Origin: Streptomyces sp. NBC_01283
Lineage (GTDB): Bacteria > Actinomycetota > Actinomycetes > Streptomycetales > Streptomycetaceae
Reading direction: 5' to 3'
DNA: 64,000 nucleotides
NCBI RefSeq assembly: GCF_041435335.1
Contig: NZ_CP108430.1
Location: 496,001 to 560,000 of the forward strand
Made by a program: the position numbers and the translations under genes. Position 1 is the first letter of the stretch. Every line of letters begins with the position of its first letter. Positions 9,737 to 21,178 of this stretch are shown piece by piece. The notes under the pieces were generated by a model. That model had not been told where the DNA came from. It made no database searches and saw nothing but the letters and a program-made list of their open reading frames with translations.

Positions 9737-10879
9737 GCGGGAGTCACCTCCTGGGTCGTGGTGGTGGCCGGCGGCATCCTGCTCGGCAGCATGCTGGTCG
9801 CGATGCCGCCTTCGCCCATCCCTGGACCAAACGCGTCACCGGCAACAACACCGTCGCCATAGGGCACTTCGGGACAGCCGGCTACATCATCTCCGGAGCG
9901 ACGGACAGGCCATCGGCAAGAAGAGCCGCTCCGCGGAGGAGATGAACCCTCCCCGAGGGCCTGCGCTTCCTGCGCGACTCGATGGTGGCGACAGCCCTGT
10001 CCATGGTCCTCATCTACATGATCATGGCCGTTGTCTTCCTGGCCGAGGTAGGCAGGGCGGAGGCGTTCCAGGCGTACTCGCCGGGCAAGGGGACCCCGGC
10101 TCGACCGGCATCGGCAACTACCTGATGTCCTCGCTCGGTCAGGGCCTCCAGTTCGCCATCGCCGTCGCCGTCATCCTCTTCGGCGTCCGTACGATCCTGG
10201 GTGAACTCGTGCCCGCCTTCCAGGGAATCGCTCACAAGGTCATGCCCGGCGCCATCCCCGCCCTGGACGCGCCCATCGTCTTCCCGTACGCGCAGAACGC
10301 CGTCCTGGTCGGCTTCATCTGCTCCTTCACCGGCGGCCTGGTGACGCTGGGGCTGCTTGGCCGGGGTCATCAACCCGGCGTTCGGCACGGCCCTCGTCCT
10401 GCCGGGCCTGGTCCCGCACCTCTTCACCGGTGGCGCGGCGGGCGTCTTCGGCAACGCGACGGGCGGCCGCTGCGGGGCCGCCCGTCGGCGCGTTCCTCAA
10501 CGGCGTCCTGATCACGCTCCTGCCGGCGTTCCTGCTCGGGGTGCTCGGCTCGTTCGGCTCGGCCAACACCACTTTCGGGGACGCTGGCTTCGGCTGGTTC
10601 GGCTTGATCATCGGCAATGCGGCGAAGGCGGGCTCGGTGGCCGGCATCGTCCTCATGCTCCTGATCGGCGTCGCCGTCCTCGTGGCCGCGATCGCCTGGC
10701 AGAAGAAGGTCGTCGACACCGGCTGGGACCCGGGAGCCGCGCGCGACAAGCTCCTGCCTGCGCAGGCGCGGGAAACCTTCGAGGCCCAGGAGACCTCGGC
10801 CCCGACCACGACCCGGGAGTACGCGAAGTTCGCCCCACCGGCGGGCGCACCGAAGCCGCCGCGGCCGGAGGACTTGTAG
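9737..10879 (+). pseudogene. Degraded PTS ascorbate-type IIC permease (UlaA/SgaT family)
   Basis: Consecutive stretches of a UlaA-like membrane protein appear in shifting frames: HPWTKRVTGNN..IGHFGTAGY, then GKKSRSAEEM, then GLRFLRDSMVATALSMVLIY, then IGNYLMSSLGQGL..VPAFQGIAHKVMPGA, then FGTALVLPGLVPHLFTGGAA, and finally VGAFLNGVLITLLPAF..GSANTTFGDAGFGWFGL to the stop. At least five frame changes occur between about 9905 and 10480, and the first third of the gene is missing. Some could be sequencing errors in GC runs, but the number argues for a true pseudogene. No IIA or IIB partner is visible nearby. Confidence 0.82.
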
Positions 10880-11012
10880 GAGCCTGCAGGACGGTCCGCC
10901 CGTAGCTGGTCGCGGGCAGCCTGCCGGCGCTCGGTGCGGTCGTGTCCCTCCGGCCAGCGGGCGCAGCAGACGCGGCGGTCGTTGCGCCCGCCCCGAGTAC
11001 GCAGCTCGCCGT

Positions 11013-11456
11013 CTACGCGGCGGGGGTGAGTTCGGCGCGGCCGAACAGCAGGGCGTATCCGGTGGGGAGTTGGCCCAGGATGCGGGTGATGAGGTCGGGG
11101 CCTGCATGGGCGGCGACGGCGGTGAGGACGGATCCGGTGTCCCAACGGGTGGTGGCCAGGGAGCTACCGGCGCGGGCGGCAAGGTCCTTGACGAAGGCCC
11201 AGCCGGTCATGGGTCGGGGGTCGGGGATCTGCGCGGTGAGCACACGGGCGGCCTCCAACGGCAGCCGTGCGGCGAGATCGACGCGCTCGTCGCCCGTCAG
11301 CCGGCGCCCCAGCCCCCCGAGGACCAAACGGACGGCTTCGTCGGCCCGCTCGCGGGTGGGGTAGGCGCCTTCGTGGCGGACCTTCTCCAGCATCTGCTCA
11401 TACGCCGTTCCGTACGGCTGCCGGTGCCCGAGCGGTACGCGCGCCTCGGAGATCAC
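11013..11456 (-). CDS. DUF2267 domain protein
   Basis: About 147 residues of the all-helical DUF2267 family, with MLEKVRHEGAYPTRERADEA at the start of the conserved part and a second helical repeat ending LPTGYALLFGRAE. The true start may be the ATG at residue 22, where homologues usually begin. The function of DUF2267 is not established; these genes often sit beside small heat-shock proteins. Here it is last of three minus-strand genes after hsp18 and a paralogue, and may share their control. Confidence 0.75.
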   Translation of the reverse strand: MISEARVPLGHRQPYGTAYEQMLEKVRHEGAYPTRERADEAVRLVLGGLGRRLTGDERVDLAARLPLEAARVLTAQIPDPRPMTGWAFVKDLAARAGSSLATTRWDTGSVLTAVAAHAGPDLITRILGQLPTGYALLFGRAELTPAA

Positions 11457-11526
11457 TGCGGTGCATTCCTTTCATGGAGCCAGGATGGACGGGGTGGCAC
11501 CGGGCGTGCGGCACCCCTCGTCATGG

Positions 11527-11934
11527 TCAGGTGGGTTGGGGGCGGCCGAAGAGGAGGTCGTAGCCGACGGGGAGCTGGAGCAGGATCTGCCCCAGCAGGT
11601 CGTCGCCGGCCGCGTCGGCGACGGTGGACAGCACCGCGCTGACATCCCAGGCCGCGGTCTGCTCGGTGGCGCCCTCGATCCAGGCGGCGGTCGCCCGCAA
11701 GAACCGCTCAGGAGGCAGCGGTTCGGCGCTCTGCAGCGGGTTGAGCAGGATCAGGGCGAAGCCCTCTGGCAGGCGCGCCGCGAGATGGGCGCGGACGTCG
11801 CCGACCAGATGGGCGCCGAGGAGGGCGAGCACCACGCGGGCCGCGCGCTCGGCCTCCTCCGCGGTGCCGTATGTGCCGCGTTCCTTCACGTGATCGAGGA
11901 ACGCTTCGCGTCGCAGAGTCATCTCGGCCGTCAC
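11527..11934 (-). CDS. DUF2267 domain protein (paralogue)
   Basis: A 135-residue DUF2267 protein with the same plan as the next gene downstream: FLDHVKERGTYGTAEEAERA, LPEGFALILLN, and a closing LPVGYDLLFGRPQ. The shared LPxGYxLLFGR ending shows that the two arose by tandem duplication. It lies between the Hsp20 gene and the other copy on the same strand, so heat-linked expression is plausible. No catalytic motif is visible. Confidence 0.75.
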   Translation of the reverse strand: MTAEMTLRREAFLDHVKERGTYGTAEEAERAARVVLALLGAHLVGDVRAHLAARLPEGFALILLNPLQSAEPLPPERFLRATAAWIEGATEQTAAWDVSAVLSTVADAAGDDLLGQILLQLPVGYDLLFGRPQPT

Positions 11935-12017
11935 CTCTTCCTCTTCGGACTGCTCACGGGCCGCGGAGGGCGGGGTGAAGGTGAGGGGTGAGTTCAGGTG
12001 CCCGCCCTCCGCACGTG

Positions 12018-12449
12018 TCAGGCGGCGATCTCCTTGTGGCCGGAACCGACGCCGACGGAGATCTTGCGGGGCTTGGCGCGCTCGGCGATCGGGATGCGCA
12101 GGGTGAGCACGCCCGCGTCGTAGTCGGCCTGGATGCGCTCGGTGTCCAGGGTGTCGGCGAGCACGATCTGGCGGGAGAAGGCGCCCACCGGCCGCTCGGA
12201 CAGCTCCATCTGCACGTCATCGGCCTTTGCCGCCGGGCGGCGCTCGGCCTTGACGGTGAGCATGTTCCGCTCGACGTCGATGTCAAGGGCCTCGGGGCTG
12301 ACGCCGGGAAGGTCGAAGGCCACCACGTACTGGTCGCCCTCGCGGTAGGCGTCCATCGGCATCACCGACGGGCGGGGGGACGTTCCCGGGCCCAGCAGCT
12401 GCTGTGCCATCCGGTCGAGCTCGCGGAAGGGGTCAGTGCGCATCAACAT
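12018..12449 (-). CDS. hsp18: Small heat-shock protein Hsp20 (Hsp18-type chaperone)
   Basis: A 143-residue alpha-crystallin-family holdase that binds unfolding proteins without ATP. The N-terminal [18 protein letters not shown], the beta-sandwich with [19 protein letters not shown], and the C-terminal [16 protein letters not shown] signature are all present. The ATG is preceded by GGAGGTG. Two inverted repeats of the RheA type lie upstream in a divergent promoter region, which matches the known heat-derepressed hsp18 system of Streptomyces albus. Confidence 0.95.
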   Translation of the reverse strand: MLMRTDPFRELDRMAQQLLGPGTSPRPSVMPMDAYREGDQYVVAFDLPGVSPEALDIDVERNMLTVKAERRPAAKADDVQMELSERPVGAFSRQIVLADTLDTERIQADYDAGVLTLRIPIAERAKPRKISVGVGSGHKEIAA

Positions 12450-12514
12450 GTGAGAACACCTCCAGCAGGTTCAGGCAGTTGCTGCCAATGCGCTGCACTG
12501 ACACTGTTGTAACA

Positions 12515-12559
12515 TGTCATCCATTGGATGACAAACATGATGTCGTCTACATGATGACA
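12515..12559. promoter_or_regulatory. Two RheA-type operators between hsp18 and its regulator
   Basis: TGTCATCCATTGGATGACA (12515-12533) is TGTCATC-N5-GATGACA exactly, the inverted repeat described for RheA of S. albus. A second copy, TGTCGTCTACATGATGACA (12541-12559), has one mismatch in an arm. They start 26 bp apart, so two repressor dimers could bind side by side and cover both divergent promoters. Confidence 0.85.
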
Positions 12560-12576
12560 ACCTGAGGGAGGTATCC

Positions 12577-13209
12577 GTGACCGCAGCCGACCAACCGCCC
12601 ACGACCAGCACGAACCCCCACAGCCCGGCATCGTTCCTCGCCGCTGCGGCGGCCCTCGACGCCATAGACGACGCCCTGCGCGACGCCCAGCGGGACTCTC
12701 CGGACACGCCCCAAGGCCCCGGCCCCGGACCGGAGCGGGCGCTGGCCTCCCTGATGCTGCTGCGGCAGGTGCGCGAGCAGCTCGCCGGATGGGAGTCCGG
12801 CCTGATCGAGACCGCTCGCGACGCGGGCGCCAGCTGGGCGGACCTTGCTCACCCACTCGGCGTCGCCAGCCGCCAGGCCGCCGAACGCCGCTATCTGCGC
12901 GGCCGCCCCGGCCCCGCCGGGACCACCGGCGAGCAACGCGTGACGGCCACTCGCCAGGCCCGGGCCACCGAACGCACCACCGCCGCCTGGGCCCGCAACA
13001 ACGCCGCCGACCTGCGTCGCCTCGCCGGGCAGATCACCGCCCTCACCGACCTCCCCGCCGCCGCTCGCCGCCCGCTCAACAAGCTCCACGCGGCCCTCGC
13101 CCACGACGACCCCACCGACCTCATCGCCCCCTTGGCCGCCACCCGCCCCCACCTGGCCGCCGCCCACCCCGACCTTGCTGCCCGACTCGACACCCTCACA
13201 CCGCCCTGA
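12577..13209 (+). CDS. rheA: RheA-type hsp18 repressor
   Basis: About 210 residues, divergent from hsp18. An HTH-like stretch (GASWADLAHPLGVASRQAAE) sits near residue 90, followed by long Ala/Arg-rich helices. The GTG start has GAGGGAGG just upstream. In S. albus the gene in this place encodes RheA, a repressor that loses DNA binding on warming. The identification here rests on position, the exact RheA operators and general protein character rather than on alignment. It probably represses itself as well. Confidence 0.75.
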   Translation: MTAADQPPTTSTNPHSPASFLAAAAALDAIDDALRDAQRDSPDTPQGPGPGPERALASLMLLRQVREQLAGWESGLIETARDAGASWADLAHPLGVASRQAAERRYLRGRPGPAGTTGEQRVTATRQARATERTTAAWARNNAADLRRLAGQITALTDLPAAARRPLNKLHAALAHDDPTDLIAPLAATRPHLAAAHPDLAARLDTLTPP

Positions 13210-13799
13210 ACCCACCCCTGGTCGCCAAGCGGGCGCGAGATCCCCCTGCTGTCACGTGACACGACTCTGCGCTTCTTCGCATGTGGAGTTGGTGAGCCCC
13301 CCCTTGACTCGCCTGACTCGCCCGCGGCTCAGCGGGGTGCGTCGAGCACGTTGCGGATGCGGGTGGCGACGTGCGGGTTGAGGCGGGTCTCGACGTCTGC
13401 GGGCCGTACCGCTCCTCACCGCCGTGCTCGATCGGTACGCCGCCACCCACGCGCGCGAACTGGCCCTCTACCGTTCATGGCTGGCGGTTGCCCTCGCCGA
13501 CGCCGCACCACAAAGCGGGCCGCCAGCGAGGTGGTCCCGGGGCGATCCGCGCTCGGCGGCTCGGCCCCGACCGACAGCGCGAACCAGGCTGAACCTGGGG
13601 AAAACCCCTAGGACAGTCCCACCCCACCGCGAGTCCCCGAGGCCCGCCACATGCCGCCCGACCGGCCAGCGGCGTGGGACCGATCGCGACGAGCCTCGAC
13701 GTCTCAGTGTGGGCTCCCGCCCGCGAGCAGGCTCCTGGGTCCCAAGGTCGGCCACTTCAGCCTCACCTACGCCAGATGGCGATGGTGCTGGGACAGCAG
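13210..13799. other. Intergenic region without a convincing gene; contains a dispersed repeat
   Basis: Open frames here look like GC-biased shadows. A minus-strand stretch ending near 13329 (LNPHVATRIRNVLDAPR then stop) and a plus-strand stretch at 13424-13500 (LDRYAATHARELALYRSWL) read like short ends of real proteins, but I cannot place them. A repeat shared with the region near 20.1 kb occupies 13506-13612. Confidence 0.5.
13506..13612 (+). repeat. Dispersed repeat, copy A
   Basis: This begins CACCACAAAGCGGGC and runs about 105 bp. It aligns with 20082-20197 (CACCACATAGCGGGC...) at roughly three bases in four, with small gaps, including GCCAGCGAGG, CGGCTCGG/TCTCGGCT and GACCGAC/GGCCGAC blocks. 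Both copies lie in gene-poor debris. Confidence 0.5.
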
Positions 13800-14693
13800 T
13801 CAACTCCTGTGGGGTGTGGTGCTGGGCATCGCGCCGGACGCAGCGGTCATGTCGAGGAGGAGCAGGGCATCGTGGCCGGGGGTGCCGGGTTCGGCGGTGT
13901 AGACGCCGATGCGCTGGCCGGGGGTGCCTTCGACGTGCAGGGACTGCGAGGTGAGAGTGATGGTTCCGACCTGCGGATGCTGGAACGTCTTGTGGGCGGG
14001 TTTGCGTCCGGTCACCTCGTAGCGTTCCCACAGGCCCGCGAAGTCCGGGCTTTTCAAGAGCAGTTCCCCGACGAGCTGGGTGAGGTCGGGGGCGTCCGGG
14101 GCGGTGCCGGCGATGGCGCGCAGGCGGGCGACGCACGCGGTGATCTGCCGGTCCCAGTCGGGGAAGAGGTCGCGGGCCGCGGGGTGCAGGAAGAGGTAGC
14201 GGGCCAGATTGCGGTGCTTGACCGGCCAGTCCTCCAGACCCGCGTACAAGGCCAGGCCGCCCGGGTTCCAGGCCAGCACGTCCATGCTGCGGCTGATGAC
14301 GTAGGCCGGGTTCGGACGCAGTGATTCGAGCAGCAGCTTGAGGTGAGGGCGCACGGTGCGGCTGGGCGCGGGCGGGGGTTCGGCGACGTAACGGGCCGCG
14401 CGGGCGGCGAGCTCACGCAGGTGCTGATGCTCCTGGTCGTCCATGTGCAGGGCGCGGGCGAGCGAGTCGAGGACGGCGGGGCTGGGGCGGGTCTCCTTGC
14501 CGCGCTCCAGACGCACGTAATAGTCGATGCTGATGCCGGCGAGGGTGGCCAGCTCCTCGCGGCGCAGGCCGGGGGTGCGGCGGATGCCGGCGCCGACGGT
14601 GAGGCCGACGTGCTCGGGCCTTGTCTGGGTGCGGCGGGCGCGCAGGTAGCGGCCCAGCTCGGCGCCCTCGCTGTGCGCGCTCTCGGATGCCAT
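13800..14693 (-). CDS. XRE-family regulator with MmyB-like C-terminal domain
   Basis: A 297-residue DNA-binding regulator. Residues 10-75 form the helix-turn-helix (LGRYLRARRTQTRPE, RRTPGLRREELATLAGIS), followed by DYYVRLERGKETRPS. The C-terminal 180 residues match the MmyB-like ligand-binding PAS-type domain (VLAWNPGGLALYAGL, RNLARYLFLHP, LWERYEV, HPQVGTITL). This class commonly sits divergent from NAD(P)-dependent oxidoreductases and represses them until a small-molecule ligand, possibly a fatty acid, binds. Here it faces an aldo/keto reductase, dehydrogenase and broken reductase across a 216-bp gap. Confidence 0.9.
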   Translation of the reverse strand: MASESAHSEGAELGRYLRARRTQTRPEHVGLTVGAGIRRTPGLRREELATLAGISIDYYVRLERGKETRPSPAVLDSLARALHMDDQEHQHLRELAARAARYVAEPPPAPSRTVRPHLKLLLESLRPNPAYVISRSMDVLAWNPGGLALYAGLEDWPVKHRNLARYLFLHPAARDLFPDWDRQITACVARLRAIAGTAPDAPDLTQLVGELLLKSPDFAGLWERYEVTGRKPAHKTFQHPQVGTITLTSQSLHVEGTPGQRIGVYTAEPGTPGHDALLLLDMTAASGAMPSTTPHRS

Positions 14694-14909
14694 GGCTCCA
14701 GTCTCACCCGCCCGGTACCTGGCGCGCAGGGCCGAGGGGGGCCCTGTCATTACCCCTGAAGAGCCCGCCCTGCCACCCGGGCGCGGTCCGGGCGAAGGTG
14801 AAGGAGCAAGACGCCGGTATCCCGGTCTCTTTCCCGTCATCCCCGGCGCGACCGCCGGGCTGGGTGAGGGCGAGGCGGCCAGGTACACCACGGATCGAAA
14901 GAGGGCGAG

Positions 14910-15896
<987 letters not shown>

Positions 15897-15941
15897 TCAT
15901 CCACGTCACCCCGCCCGAATCCCGTCTGGAGTACCTCTCGC

Positions 15942-17764
<1,823 letters not shown>

Positions 17765-17792
17765 CCCGCAGATGCACAGGGGCTGGCTGCAC

Positions 17793-17825
17793 TACGAGCA
17801 GGGACCCATCGGCCCGGCTCTCTTC
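17793..17825 (+). repeat. 33-bp duplicate of an internal alcohol dehydrogenase segment
   Basis: 32 of 33 bases match 16746-16778 inside the alcohol dehydrogenase gene (codons for [11 protein letters not shown]). The copy sits alone after the broken reductase, out of any gene, and looks like the scar of a second dehydrogenase copy. Confidence 0.85.
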
Positions 17826-17904
17826 TCGGCTTCGCCGACAGCCCGCGGTGTGACCGGCGCCCACGCCGACGGCGGCGCGAGGGCGGGTTGGCGTGGCCCG
17901 ATGA

Positions 17905-18498
17905 TCAGCGTTCGCGTTCCGGGGGAAGCGTGGACCCGGTCGGAGTGTGCTGCATGAGACCGCCCAGGATGAGGGCGAGGCCCGCCTCGAATGCCGCCTG
18001 ATGATCGATGATCGGGACGTCGGCGGGCAGGTCTCCGCTTGGGCCCGCGTCCGCCTGCTCCTCCAACACGCAGCCGACCGTGTACCGGCCGGCGGCCAGC
18101 ATCGCCATCTGCGCGTCCTTCTCGGGCACGCCGGAGGTGATGAGAAAGGCCATCTTGTGCCGGATCCGGTCGAGGTCGCCGGTCGGGGTGCTGCCGGCGT
18201 GAAGGCGCGCGCCGTCGCGGCGCTGCAGCAGCGTGCACCGGAAGCTGCGCGAGTTCTCCAGGAACCACTCGCGCCAGTCGTCCCCGGACGACGGGAGCGG
18301 TGCGGTGGCGTGAGGGGCCATGGCGGCCTCCGCCATGGCCGCCAGGAGATCCTTCTTCGTCCGGAAGTGGTAGTAGAGCGACGGCTGTTCGACGCCGAGC
18401 CGTTTGGCCAGCCGCCTGGTGCTCACGGTTTCCAGGCCCACTTCGTCGAGCAGGTCCAGCGCCTCGGTGACGACGGTCTCGCGGTTCATCTTGGTCAC
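17905..18498 (-). CDS. TetR-type repressor resembling the classic tetracycline repressor
   Basis: A 197-residue repressor that follows TetR of tetracycline-efflux systems along its length, not just in the HTH. The DNA-binding part reads TRRLAKRLGVEQPSLYYHF, and the ligand domain keeps SFRCTLLQRRDGARLHAG and GCVLEEQ (TetR: SFRCALLSHRDGAKVH, GCVLEDQ), including the Phe and His that line the drug pocket. The palindromes in front resemble tetO. It is divergent from a TetX-like monooxygenase. Response to tetracycline or a related polyketide is a reasonable inference, not proven. Confidence 0.9.
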   Translation of the reverse strand: MTKMNRETVVTEALDLLDEVGLETVSTRRLAKRLGVEQPSLYYHFRTKKDLLAAMAEAAMAPHATAPLPSSGDDWREWFLENSRSFRCTLLQRRDGARLHAGSTPTGDLDRIRHKMAFLITSGVPEKDAQMAMLAAGRYTVGCVLEEQADAGPSGDLPADVPIIDHQAAFEAGLALILGGLMQHTPTGSTLPPERER

Positions 18499-18506
18499 GT
18501 TGACAA

Positions 18507-18554
18507 TCTATCGGTGATAGAAGAATCTGGAAAGGAATCAATCACCGATAGATT
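18507..18554. promoter_or_regulatory. Two tetO-like operators between the TetR and monooxygenase genes
   Basis: Site 1, TCTATCGGTGATAGA (18507-18521), has perfect 6-bp arms and resembles tetO (CTATCA-N-TGATAG). Site 2, AATCACCGATAGATT (18540-18554), is the same motif inverted and less symmetric; over 19 bases the two agree at 16. They fill the 69-bp gap between the divergent starts, with the second ending 14 bases before the monooxygenase ATG. Confidence 0.8.
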
Positions 18555-18567
18555 TTGGGTGGTCGCC

Positions 18568-19815
18568 ATGACGGACAAGATCACGAAGCGTGGCCTGCGG
18601 GTTCTCATCGCCGGTGGCGGTGTCGCCGGGCAGGCGCTGGCTTTCTGGCTCGCCCGCGGCGGTCACCAGGTGACGATCGTCGAGCGTTTCCCGGCGCTGC
18701 GCGCCTCGGGCGCCCAGGTCGACCTGCGCGGGCAGGGCATCGAAGCAGTCGAACGCATGGGGCTGCTGGACCACGTGCGCAATCAGCGCGTGGACGAGCC
18801 GGGCGTCGCGTTCGTCGATGCCCGCGGGAAGCCGAGAGCGACGATCATGGCGAACACCTCCGGCAAGGGCCGACAGACTCTCACCTCGGAGTACGAGATC
18901 ATGCGCGGCGACCTGGTCCGCATCCTCCACGACGCGACCAAGGACGACATCGAGTACCTCTTCGGCAAGAGCGTCGACGGCTTCGACCAGGACGAGCGCC
19001 ACGTCATCGCCCACTTCTCGGGCGGCGATTCCGGAGAGTACGACCTGCTGATCGGCGCAGACGGACAGGGCTCACGTATCCGGCAGGCGCTCCTGCCGGA
19101 GAGCTTCGACCCGTACTGGCGCGCCGGTATCCACATGGCGTACTGGTTCGTCCCGCGCGTCGCCTCCGACAGCAACATCCGCGACACCTACATGGTCCCG
19201 GGTGGTCGTCAGATCATGCGGCGCAGTCACAACGCGACGGAGACCCAGGTGTACTTCGTGATGCGCGAGGAGTCGGCGGAAGCCACCGCGATCCACCGCG
19301 CGGCCATCGACCATCAGCAGGAGTTCTGGGCCGACCGCTTCCGCGACGCCGGCTGGCAGACCGAGCGCTTCATCGAGGGCATGAGGACGAGCCCGTTCTT
19401 CTACTCCCAGGAGATCGCCCAGGTGCGCACCGACACCTGGTCCAAGGGCCGTGTGGTCCTGGCCGGCGACGCCGCACACTGCGCCTCTCCCTACAGCGGC
19501 ATGGGCATCTCCGGCGGCTTGGTCGGCGCCTATGTCCTGGCCGGCGAGATCAACCGGCACTCCGACGACCTGCCGGCCGCCCTGGCGAACTACGACCGCG
19601 TCCTGCGGCCTTTCGTCAACGAGATCCAAGCCGAGGTCAACCCCCGCCTGTTGCGCGTCGGCATGCCCATGAGTGGGCGCGCGATCAGCGCGTTCCAGAC
19701 CGCCACTGCTCTCGCCTGCTTCTTCCACATTCCCGACCTGGTCGCGCGCTTCTCCAAGGAGGACCGCGGCGGCGACTGGCAGCTCCCGGCGTACCCCGTC
19801 CCGATCGCCGCCTAG
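18568..19815 (+). CDS. FAD-dependent monooxygenase, TetX-like
   Basis: A class A flavoprotein monooxygenase of 415 residues. IAGGGVAGQALAFWLARGG is the FAD dinucleotide fold, LLIGADGQGSRIR the DG motif, and VVLAGDAAHCASPYSGMG the GD motif. Architecture and length fit the group containing tetracycline-inactivating TetX enzymes and polyketide hydroxylases. The ATG at 18568 lies just beyond the second operator. Divergence from a TetR-like repressor suggests drug-induced expression. It could equally oxidise another aromatic compound; a C-terminal substrate helix cannot be judged by eye. Confidence 0.85.
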   Translation: MTDKITKRGLRVLIAGGGVAGQALAFWLARGGHQVTIVERFPALRASGAQVDLRGQGIEAVERMGLLDHVRNQRVDEPGVAFVDARGKPRATIMANTSGKGRQTLTSEYEIMRGDLVRILHDATKDDIEYLFGKSVDGFDQDERHVIAHFSGGDSGEYDLLIGADGQGSRIRQALLPESFDPYWRAGIHMAYWFVPRVASDSNIRDTYMVPGGRQIMRRSHNATETQVYFVMREESAEATAIHRAAIDHQQEFWADRFRDAGWQTERFIEGMRTSPFFYSQEIAQVRTDTWSKGRVVLAGDAAHCASPYSGMGISGGLVGAYVLAGEINRHSDDLPAALANYDRVLRPFVNEIQAEVNPRLLRVGMPMSGRAISAFQTATALACFFHIPDLVARFSKEDRGGDWQLPAYPVPIAA

Positions 19816-20277
19816 TGGCCGCGTGCGACCTTGCTTGCCAGGCTCGATCAGGCAGAAATCCGGTATCGCTGCAAGCAGCCGGGGCTTTAGCCTGCGGCTC
19901 ATGCATCAGCCGCGAAGGCGCGACCGCCGCCTGGATCGCCGCGTATCGTCAAAGCCGACCCGTCGTCAGGCGTTCCGCATCCCTGCCGCGGGCGCCGATG
20001 TGAACCTGTCCTCCGGCGGCTTCAGGACTTCGACCACGTGCCGGAAGTCCGCGCCGTGCTGGACGACCACGGGCTCCTGCTCACCACATAGCGGGCGGCC
20101 AGCGAGGGGGTTGCGGGGGTGGTCCGCTCTGCGGTCTCGGCTCCGGCCGACGATTGGCTGTGGTTGGGCAGTTGCGGGGTGAAGCCCTTTCGGGGGTAGA
20201 CGGATGAGGGAGCTGCGCCTCACCGGAGGGGCAGCGTGTGCGTTGCGCTTCCGACCGGTTGGTGAGGAGTGGGATCA
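19816..20277. other. Gene-poor region with protein debris and a dispersed repeat
   Basis: No complete gene is visible. A plus-strand stretch ending at 20090 (DFDHVPEVRAVLDDHGLLLTT then TAG) reads like the C-terminus of a lost protein. Its stop codon lies inside the dispersed repeat copy at 20082-20197. Confidence 0.5.
20082..20197 (+). repeat. Dispersed repeat, copy B
   Basis: This begins CACCACATAGCGGGCGGCC and is the partner of 13506-13612, about 75 percent alike with small gaps. It starts at the stop codon of a protein remnant. Confidence 0.5.
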
Positions 20278-20943
20278 ATGTCGATGGACCTGCTGGGCTT
20301 CTTCGGGGTGGTGCTGCTGGCGTATCTGCTCCCCGGACCTGATTTCCTCGTCGTCGTACGAGCGGCGACGCACGGCCGGGCCGAGGGCCGCGCGGCCGCG
20401 CTGGGAGCTCAGAGCGGGCTGGTCGTTCACATGGCGGCCGCGGTGCTGGGACTGTCAGTGCTTGCCGCCCGCTCCGCGGCCGTCTTCCAGAGCATCAAGT
20501 TGCTGGGCGCGGCCTACCTCATCTATCTCGGTGTCCGCTCGCTGATCACCGCGCGACGCGCCCGATGCCGTCTCGCCGAAACGCCCCCGCACGAAAAGCG
20601 GGTGAAGAGCGTGCTCCCGTCTGGTGGGGGCACGGCTCCGGACGGGCGGCGGCGCAGCTTCACGCAGGGGTTCCTGACGAACGTGCTCAACCCGAAGGCG
20701 GCGCTGTTCTTTTTGAGCGTTCTCCCGCAGTTCGTTGACACCAGCAGCGGCACCACGACGCAGCAGATCCTTCTTCTGGGGGCCGCCGACATCGCGATCG
20801 GCGTCGTCTACTGGTGCGCAATCGTGGCCGTGGCCGGCCGCGCTCGGGTGCTGCTGGCCCGACCGAGGAGCCAGCGGCGCTGGGACATCGTGTCGGGGTG
20901 GCTGTTCATCGGAATCGGAAGCGCGGTTGCCGCCTCCGCCTAA
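20278..20943 (+). CDS. LysE/RhtB-family amino-acid exporter
   Basis: A membrane exporter of about 221 residues with five or six hydrophobic helices. The family start is clear (FFGVVLLAYLLPGPDFLVVV, with the conserved PGP), then LGAQSGLVVH, LLGAAYLIYLGVRS, and the second-half FTQGFLTNVLNPKAALFF. ATG 20278 has GAGGAG upstream; a GTG three codons earlier is possible. It would export amino acids or related small molecules. There is no adjacent regulator, and its nearest neighbour downstream is convergent. Confidence 0.9.
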   Translation: MSMDLLGFFGVVLLAYLLPGPDFLVVVRAATHGRAEGRAAALGAQSGLVVHMAAAVLGLSVLAARSAAVFQSIKLLGAAYLIYLGVRSLITARRARCRLAETPPHEKRVKSVLPSGGGTAPDGRRRSFTQGFLTNVLNPKAALFFLSVLPQFVDTSSGTTTQQILLLGAADIAIGVVYWCAIVAVAGRARVLLARPRSQRRWDIVSGWLFIGIGSAVAASA

Positions 20944-21093
20944 CCAAAGAACCGCGGCCGCCGTCACCTCAGTGTGCCGGGTGTCGTCGAGGGCGGCATT
21001 GGTGGTGCTACACAGACGGAACAGTACGTTCAAAGCCGTCCTAGGGGCGGCGGGGCGAGACCCGGCTTCGGACCAGCACCTGATCTGCGGGTG

Positions 21094-21129
21094 TGTTCAA
21101 GAAGCTGTTCAAGAAGCTGTTCAAGAAGC
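21094..21129 (+). repeat. Three tandem copies of a 12-bp unit
   Basis: TGTTCAAGAAGC is repeated three times without change. Read from the GTG at 21093 it would encode MFKKLFKKLFKKPADHD, an amphipathic Lys-rich start, but there is no ribosome-binding site and the frame continues antisense to the next gene. Confidence 0.8.
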
Positions 21130-21178
21130 CCGCCGACCATGACGACACCCCTCACTCCGCCGGACACCTTCGCGAGTG

